Shown: in pieces, positions 12,380 to 26,569 of the stretch | How positions within the stretch are numbered: the stretch's first letter is position 1 | How the letters are laid out: every line of letters begins with the position of its first letter | Assembly: GCF_000204055.1 (NCBI RefSeq) | Contig: NW_006768848.1 | Location: 1 to 64,000 of the forward strand | DNA length: 64,000 nucleotides | Source: Melampsora larici-populina 98AG31 | Taxonomy: Eukaryota > Basidiomycota > Pucciniomycetes > Pucciniales > Melampsoraceae | Direction: 5' to 3' | Position numbers and translations under genes: made by a program | The notes under the pieces: generated by a model | The model's input: only the letters and a program-made list of their open reading frames with translations | The model's database searches: none | Told to the model about the DNA's origin: nothing

Positions 12380-13191
12380 CTTGCTCATTTCATCCAGACT
12401 TGCGAGGCACTCATCGAGATGAGCATCGATCCGCATCCCTTGCAGCAACTTTCCTGGCCGTGGCAGAACTTGAAGTGTCGACCTTTGAACTTCATTGATG
12501 GACAACCGCCGAAGGGAGAAGTCGGATCGAAGTCTTCAAGTCAGAATGATGTTCGAAGTAGGTTTAGCATATCGCTGAATTGATGGCCGATGATTGATCA
12601 AGGAAGGGTTGAGGTTTTGCCAAATTTCTTATTGCCAAGCTAACATAATCAGTTGTTCAGACCGCGAAGGATGTGAATCCATCATGTCATGTATGTATGC
12701 GGTTCAGACGAGTCGAATGGTGTTCTTGCTTGCTTGCAATAGACTTGACCTCTATGGGACAAGTTAGAGAAACTCCGCTAAACATTGGTCTCAAACACTC
12801 CTTGAGCCACGGATTCTTCCTCCTTGAGCCTTTTACTCGGTGAAATGGCCCATTGATGCGAATGGTTCGATTGCTGTGATTCTGCTTCGAACGAGTCAAC
12901 TTTTTATTTTTCTTGTTTTTCGAGTGTGTCAGTACTTCTCCGTTAACGTTATACCTAGAGGTTTCCACATTTTATCACAGAATCACCACTTGATTGAAAT
13001 ATCATCTCGACTGCCGCAGGAATCCTCTCGAAAACTCATACTCAGACAAAGCTAGAGTTAATTTTGTAAATCAGTTTGCCAGGCCTCACCATTTGCCTCG
13101 GTTTTGCCACGACAGTGTCAGCTTTGTATTTTATCTGTTTGCTTAAAGTTACCATCTTTCAAGAGACTGTGTGCAGGATTCCATATCCAAA

Positions 13192-15967
13192 ATGTCATCC
13201 GCCGACCCCCCAGCTCAAAACGATGTGTCCGCCGCTCAAAAAACTGCAATGGCGAAGATGGCTGCGGCCAAAACCTCGGAAGCGACAAGTTCGACCATGT
13301 TTATCCTTTTCGCAGTGATCTTTCTAGTGCGTCACCTCAATCCAGTGTTCATTCACTTTGCACAAATGACTCATCATGGCTATTTACTTTTATCAAACTT
13401 TGCTTTGTGTTTATATAGGTGGTGATGTTTGTAACATTACCATTGGTTTATATGCATATGGTCCCAGGTCGGATCAAAAAAGGCTGGACTCTAAAAACTT
13501 ATACTGGAGATACCCTTCAGAGCAGATCCTTAACAAACTCACGCATAAGTCCGAATAAAAAAATACCTCAATCCATCAATCCCATTTGGGTTCGCCAATT
13601 TTACAACACATCCTTCTTGCGCGTCATTCCCTTCATCAACCTTACAATAGGACAATTTCTACTCTTACTCGTGAGATCGTCCCATCTTCTCCACTCAATA
13701 CGCTCAGAGGCTTACACTTCCTGTTTTGCATGCCTAGGCTATTTTTGTCGTGTTTCTATTTGGACTTTTGAACAAAAACCTTCACACTTCTCAATCGAAT
13801 TTTAAAAGACCGGGATGGGTGGCGGCCACCTTGTTACCACTTGTTTATATACTTGCTATGAAAAATACTCCCCTAGCAATCTTGGGAAAGGGATACGAGT
13901 GTGTTAATTACATCCATCGCTTTATCTGTAGGTCATATTCTATCTCAGTTCCATACGAGTTCATACTTTGACTCATTCATCATTTTTATTCAGCTCGGCT
14001 TCTTATAATCGCAGGTAAATTATCTTACTCTATGCAGGTTAAATTTCGATCTTTGACCTCATTAAGTTGACCAAGTTACCATATATCACTTCTGCTCATG
14101 TCCTTAGCCCTTATTCATGCTGGAATTTATTTTAACCTCAAACTGACATCAGGAGGAAAAGTTTCATTCGGAACCACTATTGTGTCCGGCCTAGTGGCCT
14201 TGTTAGCTTTTGTGATCATCTTGATCAGCTCCTTGAAACCTATCAGAGCTCGTTTCTATCAAACTTTTATTGTTTTACACGTCCTTAGGTTCGTCCAAAG
14301 CTAACATTTCACTCATAACCATCCCCTGTTGATCTGGATGTGAACTTATCGTGTATCATTCTCTCTAAAGTTACTTGATTGTATTAGTGGCCCTTGCGCT
14401 ACACGTCAAGACGTTACTTCCTGTAAGCTACAATTTTTAATCTATAAGACCTGTGAAGGATGCTGACTAACTCGACTTTCGACGAGTCAGTATGTAGGAG
14501 TGGCAATCGCTGCCCTTGTGATTGATATAGCACAGGTCTACCTTTTCAAAACCCGTCTACGTTCAGCAACTCTGACCGCCCTACCTGGTCAGGTGACTAA
14601 GGTGGAAGTGGACCAGTTAGGAGATGGTTGGCACGCTGGTGAGCAGAAAGCCTTTTGATTTCCAAGAATTATAGATAAGTAAACTGAAAAAAGATCTTCA
14701 TTACAACAGGTCAACATGTCTATCTTCGCGTGATGAAAGGTACCTCAGCTTTGCAAAAAGTGCGTTAGGCACCATTAATTATCATATTCTTCTTATATGC
14801 TCATTCGAGATATCTTGGTCTTTACAGCATCCTTTTACCATCGCAAATGCGCCAGCTAGTACTTCATCAACATTGCACGTATCATTCCTTTCTCTTGTCA
14901 AACAAGCATTTTATCACAGATTCTGATAAGTGTGATAACTCGATCTATTTACTCCCTCCAGACATAACAATAAGCTTATTTTAATTGCCAAAGCCGCCGG
15001 TGACTATACCAAGGTAAAAACAAGTGCATAAGCTTCAATAAAAGCTATTCAAGATCTGAACTCGAATGTTTCTGTTTCATTAAATTTATAGGCGATATAT
15101 TCAATAGGTCTTAGTAAAAACATCACCTTACCAGAACAATTTGAGAAAGACACAGAGTCTGACAAAAACCTCGAAAGTTTGCAACTTGAGGAGACCTCAA
15201 AAATACCTGTAGCTATCGAAGGGTAAGTGAAACATTCAAATCTCTATCAAAGCTTCCTTCTGAACGGATTTTATCTACCTTTCTTAAAAACAACCCAGGC
15301 CATATGGATCAATTTATACGGATATGTCTAAATATGAGACTGTTCTCTTCGTATCTGGTGGAAGTGGATTCAGTTGGTGTATGGCTAATATCGAAGAGGT
15401 CAGTCTACCCCCCTCAAACTAATCAACCTCTTCATGTTCAAAATTTATATTCCTTTCTGTAGACTGTGGGTCAAGTGGTCCGTGGAGAGGCTATCACTCG
15501 AACAATTTTCATTGTATGGAGTCTACGTGACCTAGGTGAGTCCACATTCTCAACTTTCTTGTCGTCAAAAGGATAATAAATAACAACCCATACCATTGGT
15601 TTCAAAAATTCATTCAGATATGGCTCAGCCCTTCTCAAAATCATTGAATGATACTATTGAACTAGCCTTGAGAGCAGGTTTAGAAGTTACCTTTAATATA
15701 CACCTAACAACTCAATCGAAAAGCGTACAACTTCCACCAACAATTCACTCGAAATTAATCCAATCGAGAGTAGATCTCAATGCTTTAATCCAAACAGTTT
15801 CAGAGCGTACGAAAATGTCTATCGAAGGTAGAGGTGATTCAGTAGGAAATGGGATCGGGATCGGTGTTTGTGGTCCTAGACAGTTGGTCACTGCAATGAG
15901 TAATGCAGTTTGTAATGCAGATTCAACCCTTGCTTATAAAGTTGGAGGTCTCAACCTTCACACGTAA
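13192..15967 (+). CDS. Ferric reductase-like transmembrane oxidoreductase 1 (593 aa, 14 exons)
   Basis: Plasma-membrane flavocytochrome that would pass electrons from NADPH through FAD and two hemes to extracellular Fe3+/Cu2+. Exons: 13192-13326, 13419-13670, 13738-13927, 13994-14014, 14108-14288, 14371-14422, 14491-14638, 14710-14759, 14828-14874, 14962-15013, 15092-15222, 15299-15398, 15463-15535, 15618-15967. Heme ligands are two H-x13-H pairs, H189/H203 and H257/H271. The FAD motif HPFT is at 344-347, NADPH motifs GPYG at 420-423 and GGSGF at 440-444, and the CGP motif at 562-564. The start was chosen at the ATG that opens the first hydrophobic segment. A GTG-initiated extension upstream is ignored. 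Oddity: exon 9 only stays in frame if it ends at 14874 before a GC donor (TT|GCACGT). The nearby GT at 14879 leads straight to a TAA. Its paralogue at 30213 has a normal GTAAGT at the same exon length. Confidence 0.88.
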
Positions 15968-17678
15968 GCAATTTCATTCTCTATTGTATGATATCTAATT
16001 TTTTCAAGATACATACCCTGATGTGTTAAACATCCTCTCTTTGAACTCACAGTGAATCCTTTGATTGGTGAAAACAAAGTAAATTTCAACACCAATTGAA
16101 TTCCATATCCATAAATCTATCCCAGTCATCTGTATCTGTATCTCATCTACATCCTTCATCCCTATCTTTAATAATGCTCCTTCCCAAGTGATTAGACTGG
16201 AAGTGATCTGAACGTAACCAAAACTCCAACTTTGTCTCATACAAATCCGTGTCACATATTTTGTTTTTCTGTATCTTTCAACTATCTAGACATTTTAAGA
16301 TTGCTTTTGTATAATACATGTTTTAAAAGAAATGATCAGGTGTATGTGGACCTTTGTGCAATGAACAGCCTGTCTATGTTGTATCAATCAAACTTCTTTC
16401 AAAAAATATTCAGTCACACCAGAAGACTTTATGGCCAGATCTACATCCAAATTTGTGCAGGTAATATCCCTCCAAGGACATCTTCCTTGGTGTGCAAAAT
16501 TTGCTTTCTAGACTTACATGGCTAGCAAAGTTGGTGGCAATAGGTTTTTAAAAAACTTAAGCAATCCAATAGTGACTTTGGGTTTTTTGCCTTCTCCAAA
16601 CTTTGAAATCACTTCAATACACATGTTGTCTGTCAGAAGGGGCGGGGAGGGTTGCGATTGAAAGGCTCAACTTATGCGCATATATACATCAAAAATGGCT
16701 TAGGGTGGTTCACCAATTTTCGTCCAGAAATTGCATTCTGTGAATTTTAAAATGCAAGAATGAACCATACTCTCCACCAAGCCAGCATTCTAAATTTTGT
16801 AGAATGCGATTTCCAGCCAGGAATTGCTTAAGTGAACGCCCCTTCAAACCATACCCTTTCAGAAGCTATGAACGCCGTCTCATGTGCCATATTCCTCTTT
16901 ATGTCCTTGCAAACAAGCTACGGTACTGTGTTAGAATTTTCAAGCCAAATGGTAGACTATTGTGGTGAATAGAAAGAAATATAAAATTGATTTGTGTTGA
17001 ATATAACAATGACTTTTCTAACCAATCAAACCTCATGAGCGGAAAAAGCAATTGATAGTGTTGCATACCACTTTCTCAGACAGATGTAAGTCATGGGACA
17101 CAAGCATAAGCATCATCAAGTCATTCAGAACATATAATCAGATGACATGTGCGTTGTCTTTTGGTACCTGGAGTGGTACCCACATCAAATGAAACTGTTG
17201 AATCCTATCCCTATGAAAGATCTTGATATATCAAAAATTGTCAGTGTCTGACCTTTGAGCTCGCAAAAGATCCTTCACTCATCATCCAACACAAAGCTTG
17301 GGAGAAAGGGGTCACACCAAAGAGGCTAAAGATGTGCACCCAATGTAATCACGCTACAAAAGAACACGATGTATTCCAAAGACGCGCCTCTATGATCCTA
17401 TGTTGCATCATCTGATACATCAATTTAACTCTAGAAAATGATTGGCCAGTTCACCAATTTAATCACCACCTCTACATCATCGACTGTCCATGTCTGCTAA
17501 AAAGATTTACTAAAAACTTATGCCCTCCATTACCAAAAACCATATTATCTATTATGCAAATCTACTTTCACCATTTCTAAAATCCAAAAGATTCCAAAAA
17601 AGAAATTTTCCCTTGACATTATCATCACATCATCTTGATGTGATGAAGAGCGGGGACTGGGTCAACAAAATTGATCCA
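15968..17678. other. Intergenic between convergent genes, with a possible MITE
   Basis: Convergent gap between ferric reductase 1 and the mutase. At about 16704-16843 there is an imperfect inverted repeat: GTTCACCAATTTTCGTCCAGAAAT...GCATTCTG on the left pairs with ...GCATTCTA...AATCGC and GGAATTGCTTAAGTGAAC on the right, suggesting a hairpin MITE of about 140-150 bp. No gene is supported; short open frames (16232-16525, 17520-17771) lack recognisable content. Confidence 0.4.
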
Positions 17679-20358
<2,680 letters not shown>

Positions 20359-21688
20359 GACTGCTTTTTATGTTATTGAAAGGTTTTCGTGACTGATTAC
20401 GTGATCAAGTCAACAGGGTCAGCTTAGAATATAAATGTTACTGTTTATCGACACATCATTCAAGGAAATAGAAAAGGTCTTACAGACAAATTTACTTCTT
20501 TACTTCCTTGATCGAGAGAAGGCTATGTAGTTGACTATTTAGAGAGAAACAAAGGGAAAGTAATTAAAAATAAATAAATTCAGAGGAAGCAGGGTTTGAC
20601 TGTGATGATGAGAAATGGACTGGGCGGTAAACTGATTTGAAGAGGAACAGACAATCTGATCGATCAAGTTGATTGTAATTTAATTTATCGCACGTGTGAC
20701 ACCTTTCAACTGACCAAGAACTGTAACACCCGACGCCTTTTCGAATTCCACTCCACCACCCACGATTCCAACTTCTTGAGTTATCCTCACCTATCTTGAA
20801 CTAATCCTTGACGCTCAGACTTCCCTTGCGGTATGACTTGCCAGTCTGTGTTTGTTTTAGTGCCTATCACGATTCTTATGATAAAGCAAATAACATGGGT
20901 AAATAAATCACACATTTTCTACATGTATCTGATCCAACGCTTCGTCCACCACATCCATATCAACATGATGCTCTCCGTCCAGAATTGCTCAACAATTACT
21001 TTACAAAATGATTTAATGATACCTATCAAAGGCGAGAGGCGAGCATAACTTGACATGTCCGAACTATTTCTGAGAACCAGAAAATCACTTCAGAGGAAAT
21101 AAAGCATTACGCTAACAATACGACACCTTCATCGCCCTTGCTTGGGTACATATTTGCTTGACAGCCCAGGTGAGGGGGAAAAGGGAGAGGTTATCTACAA
21201 AAGTCAACAACTTACAGCCCATCACGTCTGCTTTGATAGCTAATCCCTTACGTGGTTGCTGTCCATCTTGAATCTAACGGGAACAATCTATACATTCAAC
21301 CTCATGGCATCTATGATCTTGTACTTGTATTGTTTCCAGCTTGACAGAGCTTGACAATGACACGTCTGTTCCAGAATCATTCATCTTGAAAGAAGCAGAG
21401 ATCAAGTATATTCATGAGTTTCCTTTAAGATCTCACATTGATCAGGAAAGCTTTGCCTTGATCAGAAACTAAGACTTGGCCAAATAGTGAAAAAATCAGA
21501 CCGAGAACCCGCATAGGACGATTTTTTACGATTCAGTAGCTGGGTCATGTTAACAAAGCTACCAAAGAAATGCCATCTTTATGACATTTGTCCAGAGACA
21601 TTTATTTTCAAAGAAGCCTTCACCTTGACAATCATAGCAGCACTCAGACCCTCAAGAACTTTAATAAAGAAGGTATATTATTCAAACT
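20359..21688. other. Intergenic between mutase and ERG28-like gene; possible small spliced ORF
   Basis: Mostly AT-rich. On the minus strand an ATG at 21384 opens a short coding-like exon (MNDSGTDVSLSSS...), and a second segment (21230-21270 area) reads QDGQQPRKGLAIKADVMG between plausible AG and GT sites. I do not recognise it and could not complete an exon chain, so no gene is called. Confidence 0.25.
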
Positions 21689-22558
21689 TTACTTCACATA
21701 AAAATCATATTGTCTTAACATCCAAATCAAAGAAGTAGCTACGAAAAAAAAAGATCAATCAATTCATTCAGAAACCCAAAATAAAAAAAAAGGAATGGAA
21801 TATCAAAAAAAAAGCATAAACTTACAAGCTACAATCAAAGGAGAAATCAAACCAGAACTAATTTGACAAGTTTTAAATCCGATCAATTCACTTCCAAAAT
21901 GAAAGAATGCAATCAGATAAGAACCAATTGTTAATTGATACAATCTAAAAAATTCATATCAATCAGCTTGATCATCTCCCCCCAAAAAAACATGTTTTCA
22001 AAGATCAAATAGCCCAGTGTCTTACGCAGGATGGTTGATATTATAAGCGGTATAGAGTCGAATTAATCCAGATGTAAGTGTCCATACTCCAAAAGTACGT
22101 GATTGAAGGGGATTTACTATACATCGATCCAATGGTCTCAAAAATATAATCAGGTTTTGAAGAGTTTTTGGAAAAGAAATCTTTTTGTGTCAATGATCTT
22201 ACCGAGTTGTGGTTTTTTACTATAAATGTTCTTGGTAAACTTTAATGTCAGAAAGTTTTGAAAGGTATTTAATACTGAGATTAGAGCGATCAGAGCTATC
22301 CACTATAAAGATCAGAAAACGAAACTCGTTAGAATTCCTGACCAACAAAGGTCTTGAGATGATCGCATTGAGAACTTCTTAGTTTTGTAATTAAATAGGT
22401 CCTTGGACAATAAAGCCGATTGGAAAAACAGTTGAATCACCTTGGGTAACAAACCTTCATGGGATGGAAAGCCAGCTAAAGTTTTGGAGAAAGGTTTTTA
22501 TCGTCAGTTCACCTGGTCCGTTTTTCGGAATGGCTCTGACTCCAGGTTTTCTTATCAT
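21689..22558 (-). CDS. ERG28: ERG28-like ergosterol biosynthesis scaffold protein, with one phase conflict
   Basis: Small multi-pass ER membrane protein that holds the sterol C-4 demethylation enzymes together. Exons on the minus strand: 22513-22558, 22441-22475 (after a 37-nt intron, tentative), 22203-22302, 22026-22136, 21826-21944, 21689-21738. Diagnostic phrases are GLLPKWIALIALISVLN, FLTLKFTKNIYS, RTFGVWTLTSGLIRLYTAY, NINHPALYQL, FHFGSELIGF, GLISPLIV and the end TSLIWMLRQYDFYVK. About 153 residues, near the usual 148. Oddity: the exon 22203-22302 ends one base into a codon, while 22026-22136 needs two bases before it, so the frame breaks by one at this junction. A homopolymer (six T at about 22212-22217 on the plus strand) lies in that exon; a length error there would repair the frame. 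The first two exons are the least certain. Confidence 0.78.
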
Positions 22559-22815
22559 CTTATTCACTCACATAGTATAGGAATAGCGAACACTTGATTC
22601 ATTTCTCCTCAAGATTTCAACAACACAACTTGCGTTCAGTTTGTTGCAGACAGTCTGGACAATTGTGTGCAAGGAGCCAGGAGTTGAATCTTGAAAAGCA
22701 TGCTAGGCACGCGGGCCGGTTTGTTGAGAGCTTCGTGTGCGCGCCCCGCGTTCCGGCGCAACGCGTGCTCGGCACTTTTTTAATTGGGACTGCTGATTGA
22801 TTTTTTGATTTCAAG

Positions 22816-25673
22816 ATGTCGCCCAACAACTCCGAACACGCTGAGCAGGCTCGTCAGCGAGGCAATGCACACTACAAAGCTTGTCAGTTTACTAAAGGTA
22901 AGATTTCGCAACATCTACACGTGATTACCGTGACCTTCTTGTTTCCTCATGATAATTATACTGACGATTCAAACTGTTTTATAGCCATTGAAGCCTATAA
23001 AACAGCTGCAGCGCTCCTTCCCGCGGACCCTACACCTTTATCTAATCTATCCGCCGCTACCTTTGAAGCAGGGGACTACGAGAAAAGCGCACAATACTCG
23101 ATCAACGCTCTAGCTCTCCTGGAGAGAGATACCGATGATGATCCACGAAAGCAAAAACTGCTTACACGTCTTACCAAGGCCAAGCGTTACCACTCCGGTC
23201 CTGATGACTCTATCGTCAAAGAGTCGCATCGCACTGCCATATTGGGTTTACCGAGATACAGGCCTTACCTGACCAACGACAGGAGCTACTACGCCTGTGG
23301 CCACGATGTTCCGGAGTCTCAGTACGGCCAGACACTTCGGGGAACGACGAAGGAAACCGAAGTTGCATCGTTTATGTTTTGCGGGGTAGGCGATGCTCGT
23401 AATATGCTACAAACGATGATACATTATCATTTCGAAGGCCCTCAGTCTTCCGAGTCAAATCAAAGGCTCCATTTTACTATTTTGGATATCAAACCTGCTA
23501 CAATCGCTCGGGATTTGATTTTATTCGTCCTCTTGGACGACATATCTCACGCCATGGGCTTAACAGACGAACACACCATGAGCCAGGAGTTGTTTGAGAC
23601 AATCAGTGTTGCATCATATCTTTATGCCACCCATGTGATGCCCGCTTATGCTTGGGACCGAATTCAAGCTGTCATTGAACGACTTCTAGACTCCTTTGAC
23701 AATTCCGAGCAACCAATCTCCTGGGTTTACATTCCTCTCGCGGTCCAGGTCGATACTCGACCTAGTCTCGAATCCTGGAGACTAGGGCCAACTGAATCAT
23801 ATTCAACTCAACGTTTTCGCGAGCTCACAAAACAAGATAACTTATCAAGAAAGATGGGGAAAATGAGCACATTTGGACGTCCTGATCCAAACTCATACAC
23901 ACCTTTTCCTCAACTTGAGTTAGATCAGCGTGTCTATGAAGACTTCTCAATTGTCTTGCCTGATGACCATTTGCTAATTGAGCATGATATGGACCTAGTC
24001 AAGATGATCCGAAACTATGTCAAAAACAAGGATAGTAGCGAAAAGGCGCGTATATCTTCACACATTGACAACACATGGAAACCCAACATCACCCTAGCGG
24101 ACATCGTGTGGGAGAATGAAAACGCCGTGGCTGGACATCTACCACACCCAGAAACGAGCTTTACACCGTTCGAAGTATTCGGGAATCTTATGAAAGGCTT
24201 GGGTCAACCAGAAAGCACCATATCAGACGGGAAAATGCTCATGAACGTTGCGGAATTTTATTTTATGATGGTCGGTCAAGCCATCCATGGCCTTCGTGAC
24301 CGTATGTTGGTAGAGGTCTGCCTTGGGGAGATGGCCGATTGCCTCGAGAAAATGCGATATCAAACTCTTTCACGTACCACAGAGACCAAATCTAAGGATT
24401 GCTTGTTATTGTCAAAGCGACCCCACAAATACCATGTTATCCACCTGAGCAATATTCCGTAAGTCAAGATCTTGGTTTATCCTTCTCCATCAAACAGAGC
24501 CAATCATCTGATCTGAATCCTCGCTAGATAGCGATTATGTTGGTGGTCCTCTCACGTCCTTTCTGTATGGTGTGCCGCTCCTTGAGCATGGTCCAGGAAC
24601 AGGTGTTGTCTCATGTAACCTCCGGAACCCAGCATCATTCAAAACCCTCTCTCAGTTTCTCTGCGAATATCTTGTTATGTACGATCTCAAATTGGTCCAG
24701 TCTCACTTTCATCTCAAACTATCCCCAGCAACTCCCGAAAGTAGCGCAGGTCCGATGCCCTCAATGCAGTACTTCCTCTGGGAGCGTATCCCACAGCAAT
24801 CCTTGACCTTTGAGCAGCGTATGCCTCAACCAAAGCTTTTACACTGGCTCTACACACATTTCCTTAAAATATGTGTGCCTTATCCACGTGTCAGGGGTGA
24901 CAGTGATCTAGCACTCATTTTCGCTCCGCTCAATATGACTGCGTTTCTTCGCTTGTTGAAGCACGTGTCTGAATTGGGATACCCAGCTCACTGGATCTCG
25001 AATTTGATCGACTCCATCTTTTCGGGCAAGATCACCACCACTGCCCGCCCGCCACTGCAACAGGTCAGTCTCATTGATTAAACGTGATATGAATCTGTTT
25101 TGGTTTGTTTACTAATGTAGTATTGCATCATAGGTTCTTACAACCAAAGATGTCGACACATCTTACCCAGCACAATCCTTTTGTACGACACCGTGGCTTT
25201 TGGAGTTCGCGACCCTGACCGGACTATGGCGCTCCCTTCTGAACGTCGGACTTGTCTTGCCTTCCTACGTTCCTTGCGTAGAGGATATTGTACAGTATAC
25301 CGTCAAGTTTCCTGATTTGAACGTATGCGACGGTCAAGTGCCACACTCGATGCTGGTTTTCCATGATGAACAGACCTTTGGACAGCCACCTAAATGTTTA
25401 CGACCATTTCTAATTGATGATATAACGGACATGGACTCGAAATTGCTTGAGCTCAGAGATAGGGGCCTACGGTGTATGAGCACCTTCCATTTGAATGTCA
25501 ACGCACAGGAAGTCACATTTTGGATGTCTAAAGATATTTTTGAAGAGATGAAAGAGTGGAACGTTTCTATCTGGAGAACTGATGTATGGGAGCAAGAGGA
25601 TAAAGGGTTGAAGTTAGGCGACGCGGTCATAAAGAAGAGGTCTTGGGAAGAGTGGAAAGATCACCGAGCGTGA
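22816..25673 (+). CDS. TPR plus DUF4470 protein (875 aa, 4 exons)
   Basis: Exons: 22816-22897, 22985-24458, 24532-25063, 25134-25673, all in phase. The first about 80 residues form a TPR pair: AEQARQRGNAHYKACQFTKA, AIEAYKTAAALLP and TPLSNLSAATFEAGDYEKSA. A region around residues 130-270 contains FMFCGVGDARNMLQTM and a spaced LHFTILDIKPATIARDLILF, the pattern of DUF4470, which is also the N-terminal domain of axonemal dynein assembly factor 3. This N-TPR/DUF4470 architecture is a lineage-expanded, uncharacterised family in basidiomycetes, often annotated as MYND-type, but no MYND zinc finger is seen here. No signal peptide or membrane segment is evident, so it is probably cytosolic. The partner and substrate are unknown. 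The start ATG lies 30 nt upstream of the TPR. Confidence 0.85.
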
Positions 25674-26569
25674 TTTAGATTCATCTTTTTGGTTGTTATA
25701 GCAGGTAATGTCAGCTCACTTTTGTTTGGTTTGATCATATCAAACTGATTGTGCTGAAACCAACACTACTCGTTCAACAGTTGTTCGACTCTTGTCACCC
25801 GATCACTAGCCCGCATGTTCCAGACTCGACATTTTCAATTCGGCTATTAGATGAAGTCAAGGGCCATAAGCTAGCACCGATCATCATCCTGAGCGGCATT
25901 CTATTCTAATGCCCATACAAGAAATATTTTCAAAAAGAGCTCGCACGGAAAGAGGACCCCGAAAAAACAATCTGATTGAGCAAAAGCTTCAACGAAACCC
26001 ATTACATCTTCAACAATGTTATGAAAAAGGCTCATGATACAAACAAGTCCGAATCTTTTTGTAAACTATACACCATATTGTAAGATGGATCCTTTAAGGG
26101 TACATAAATTGATGATAAACTAATTCCACTCAAAGAAAGGCTTGTTCAATCTAAATGGAAACTAGATTCGAAACTTGTTCGCTACCGAATTGTTTGCGCG
26201 ACCTGATATAACTGTTAATGAATATCAAGCAAGCATGACAATACCCTCATCACATGATGGACGAGATCTTTAACACCCCGGAGTTGAAGTTGTAATGATC
26301 ACACAACTAGTACGGAAATGTGAGTGCACTCACAGTGTACTACAAAGACATGAACTATGAGCACTGCCAAGCTTCCCTCAAGAGGCAGCACCATCAAGGA
26401 TAGACGAGAGGGTTCAATCGTGTATCTAAAACTCGACAACTCTCTTTATATTATATATTTCAAGTTGACTGTTGCCATTTTAAATGTAAAATACAATACA
26501 AAAAATAGCAATCGAATAACGACAAATTCAACAACAAATCAAAATGGGAAAGGTGTTCCTGATACATGC
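25674..26569. other. Intergenic between convergent genes
   Basis: Convergent 3' ends of the DUF4470 gene and the START-like gene. The sequence is AT-rich with no recognisable feature; a 110-codon plus-strand frame (26357-26689) overlaps the neighbouring gene antisense and is low complexity. Confidence 0.4.

Larger units (their letters stand above)
9181..12540 (-). pseudogene. Host gene remnant broken by two transposons; possible GAR/Gas2-like domain
   Basis: Minus-strand coding sequence survives in three blocks: about 12386-12540, 9939-10167 and 9181-9301. They are separated by the TIR element 10168-12379 and the solo LTR 9302-9938. When each insert and one target duplication are ignored, the reading frame carries across both gaps. 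Recognisable phrases are 'RIDAHLDECLASLDEM', 'GRLNPISIEQMLSDAIL', 'GELGPGYSGPVTVG' and, after the LTR, 'RGFIVRTQGGYMRF'. The frame has in-frame stops TAA (10087-10089) and TGA (10081-10083), so it is decayed beyond the insertions. The segment V-x3-L...IVRTQGGYMRF...L resembles the microtubule-binding GAR (Gas2-related) pattern VR-x-LR...VMVRVGGGW; that family call is tentative. The block ends at a GTAAGT donor after 9181, so more exons probably existed. Confidence 0.55.

Noticed and set aside
12687..13055. Open frames on both strands just upstream of ferric reductase 1
   Set aside because: Neither shows recognisable motifs or a splice chain; the minus frame could be further host-gene remnant, but this cannot be shown from sequence alone.
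13171..13191. GTG-initiated upstream extension of ferric reductase 1
   Set aside because: A nuclear fungal gene should start at ATG; the ATG at 13192 gives an N-terminus comparable in position with the paralogue.
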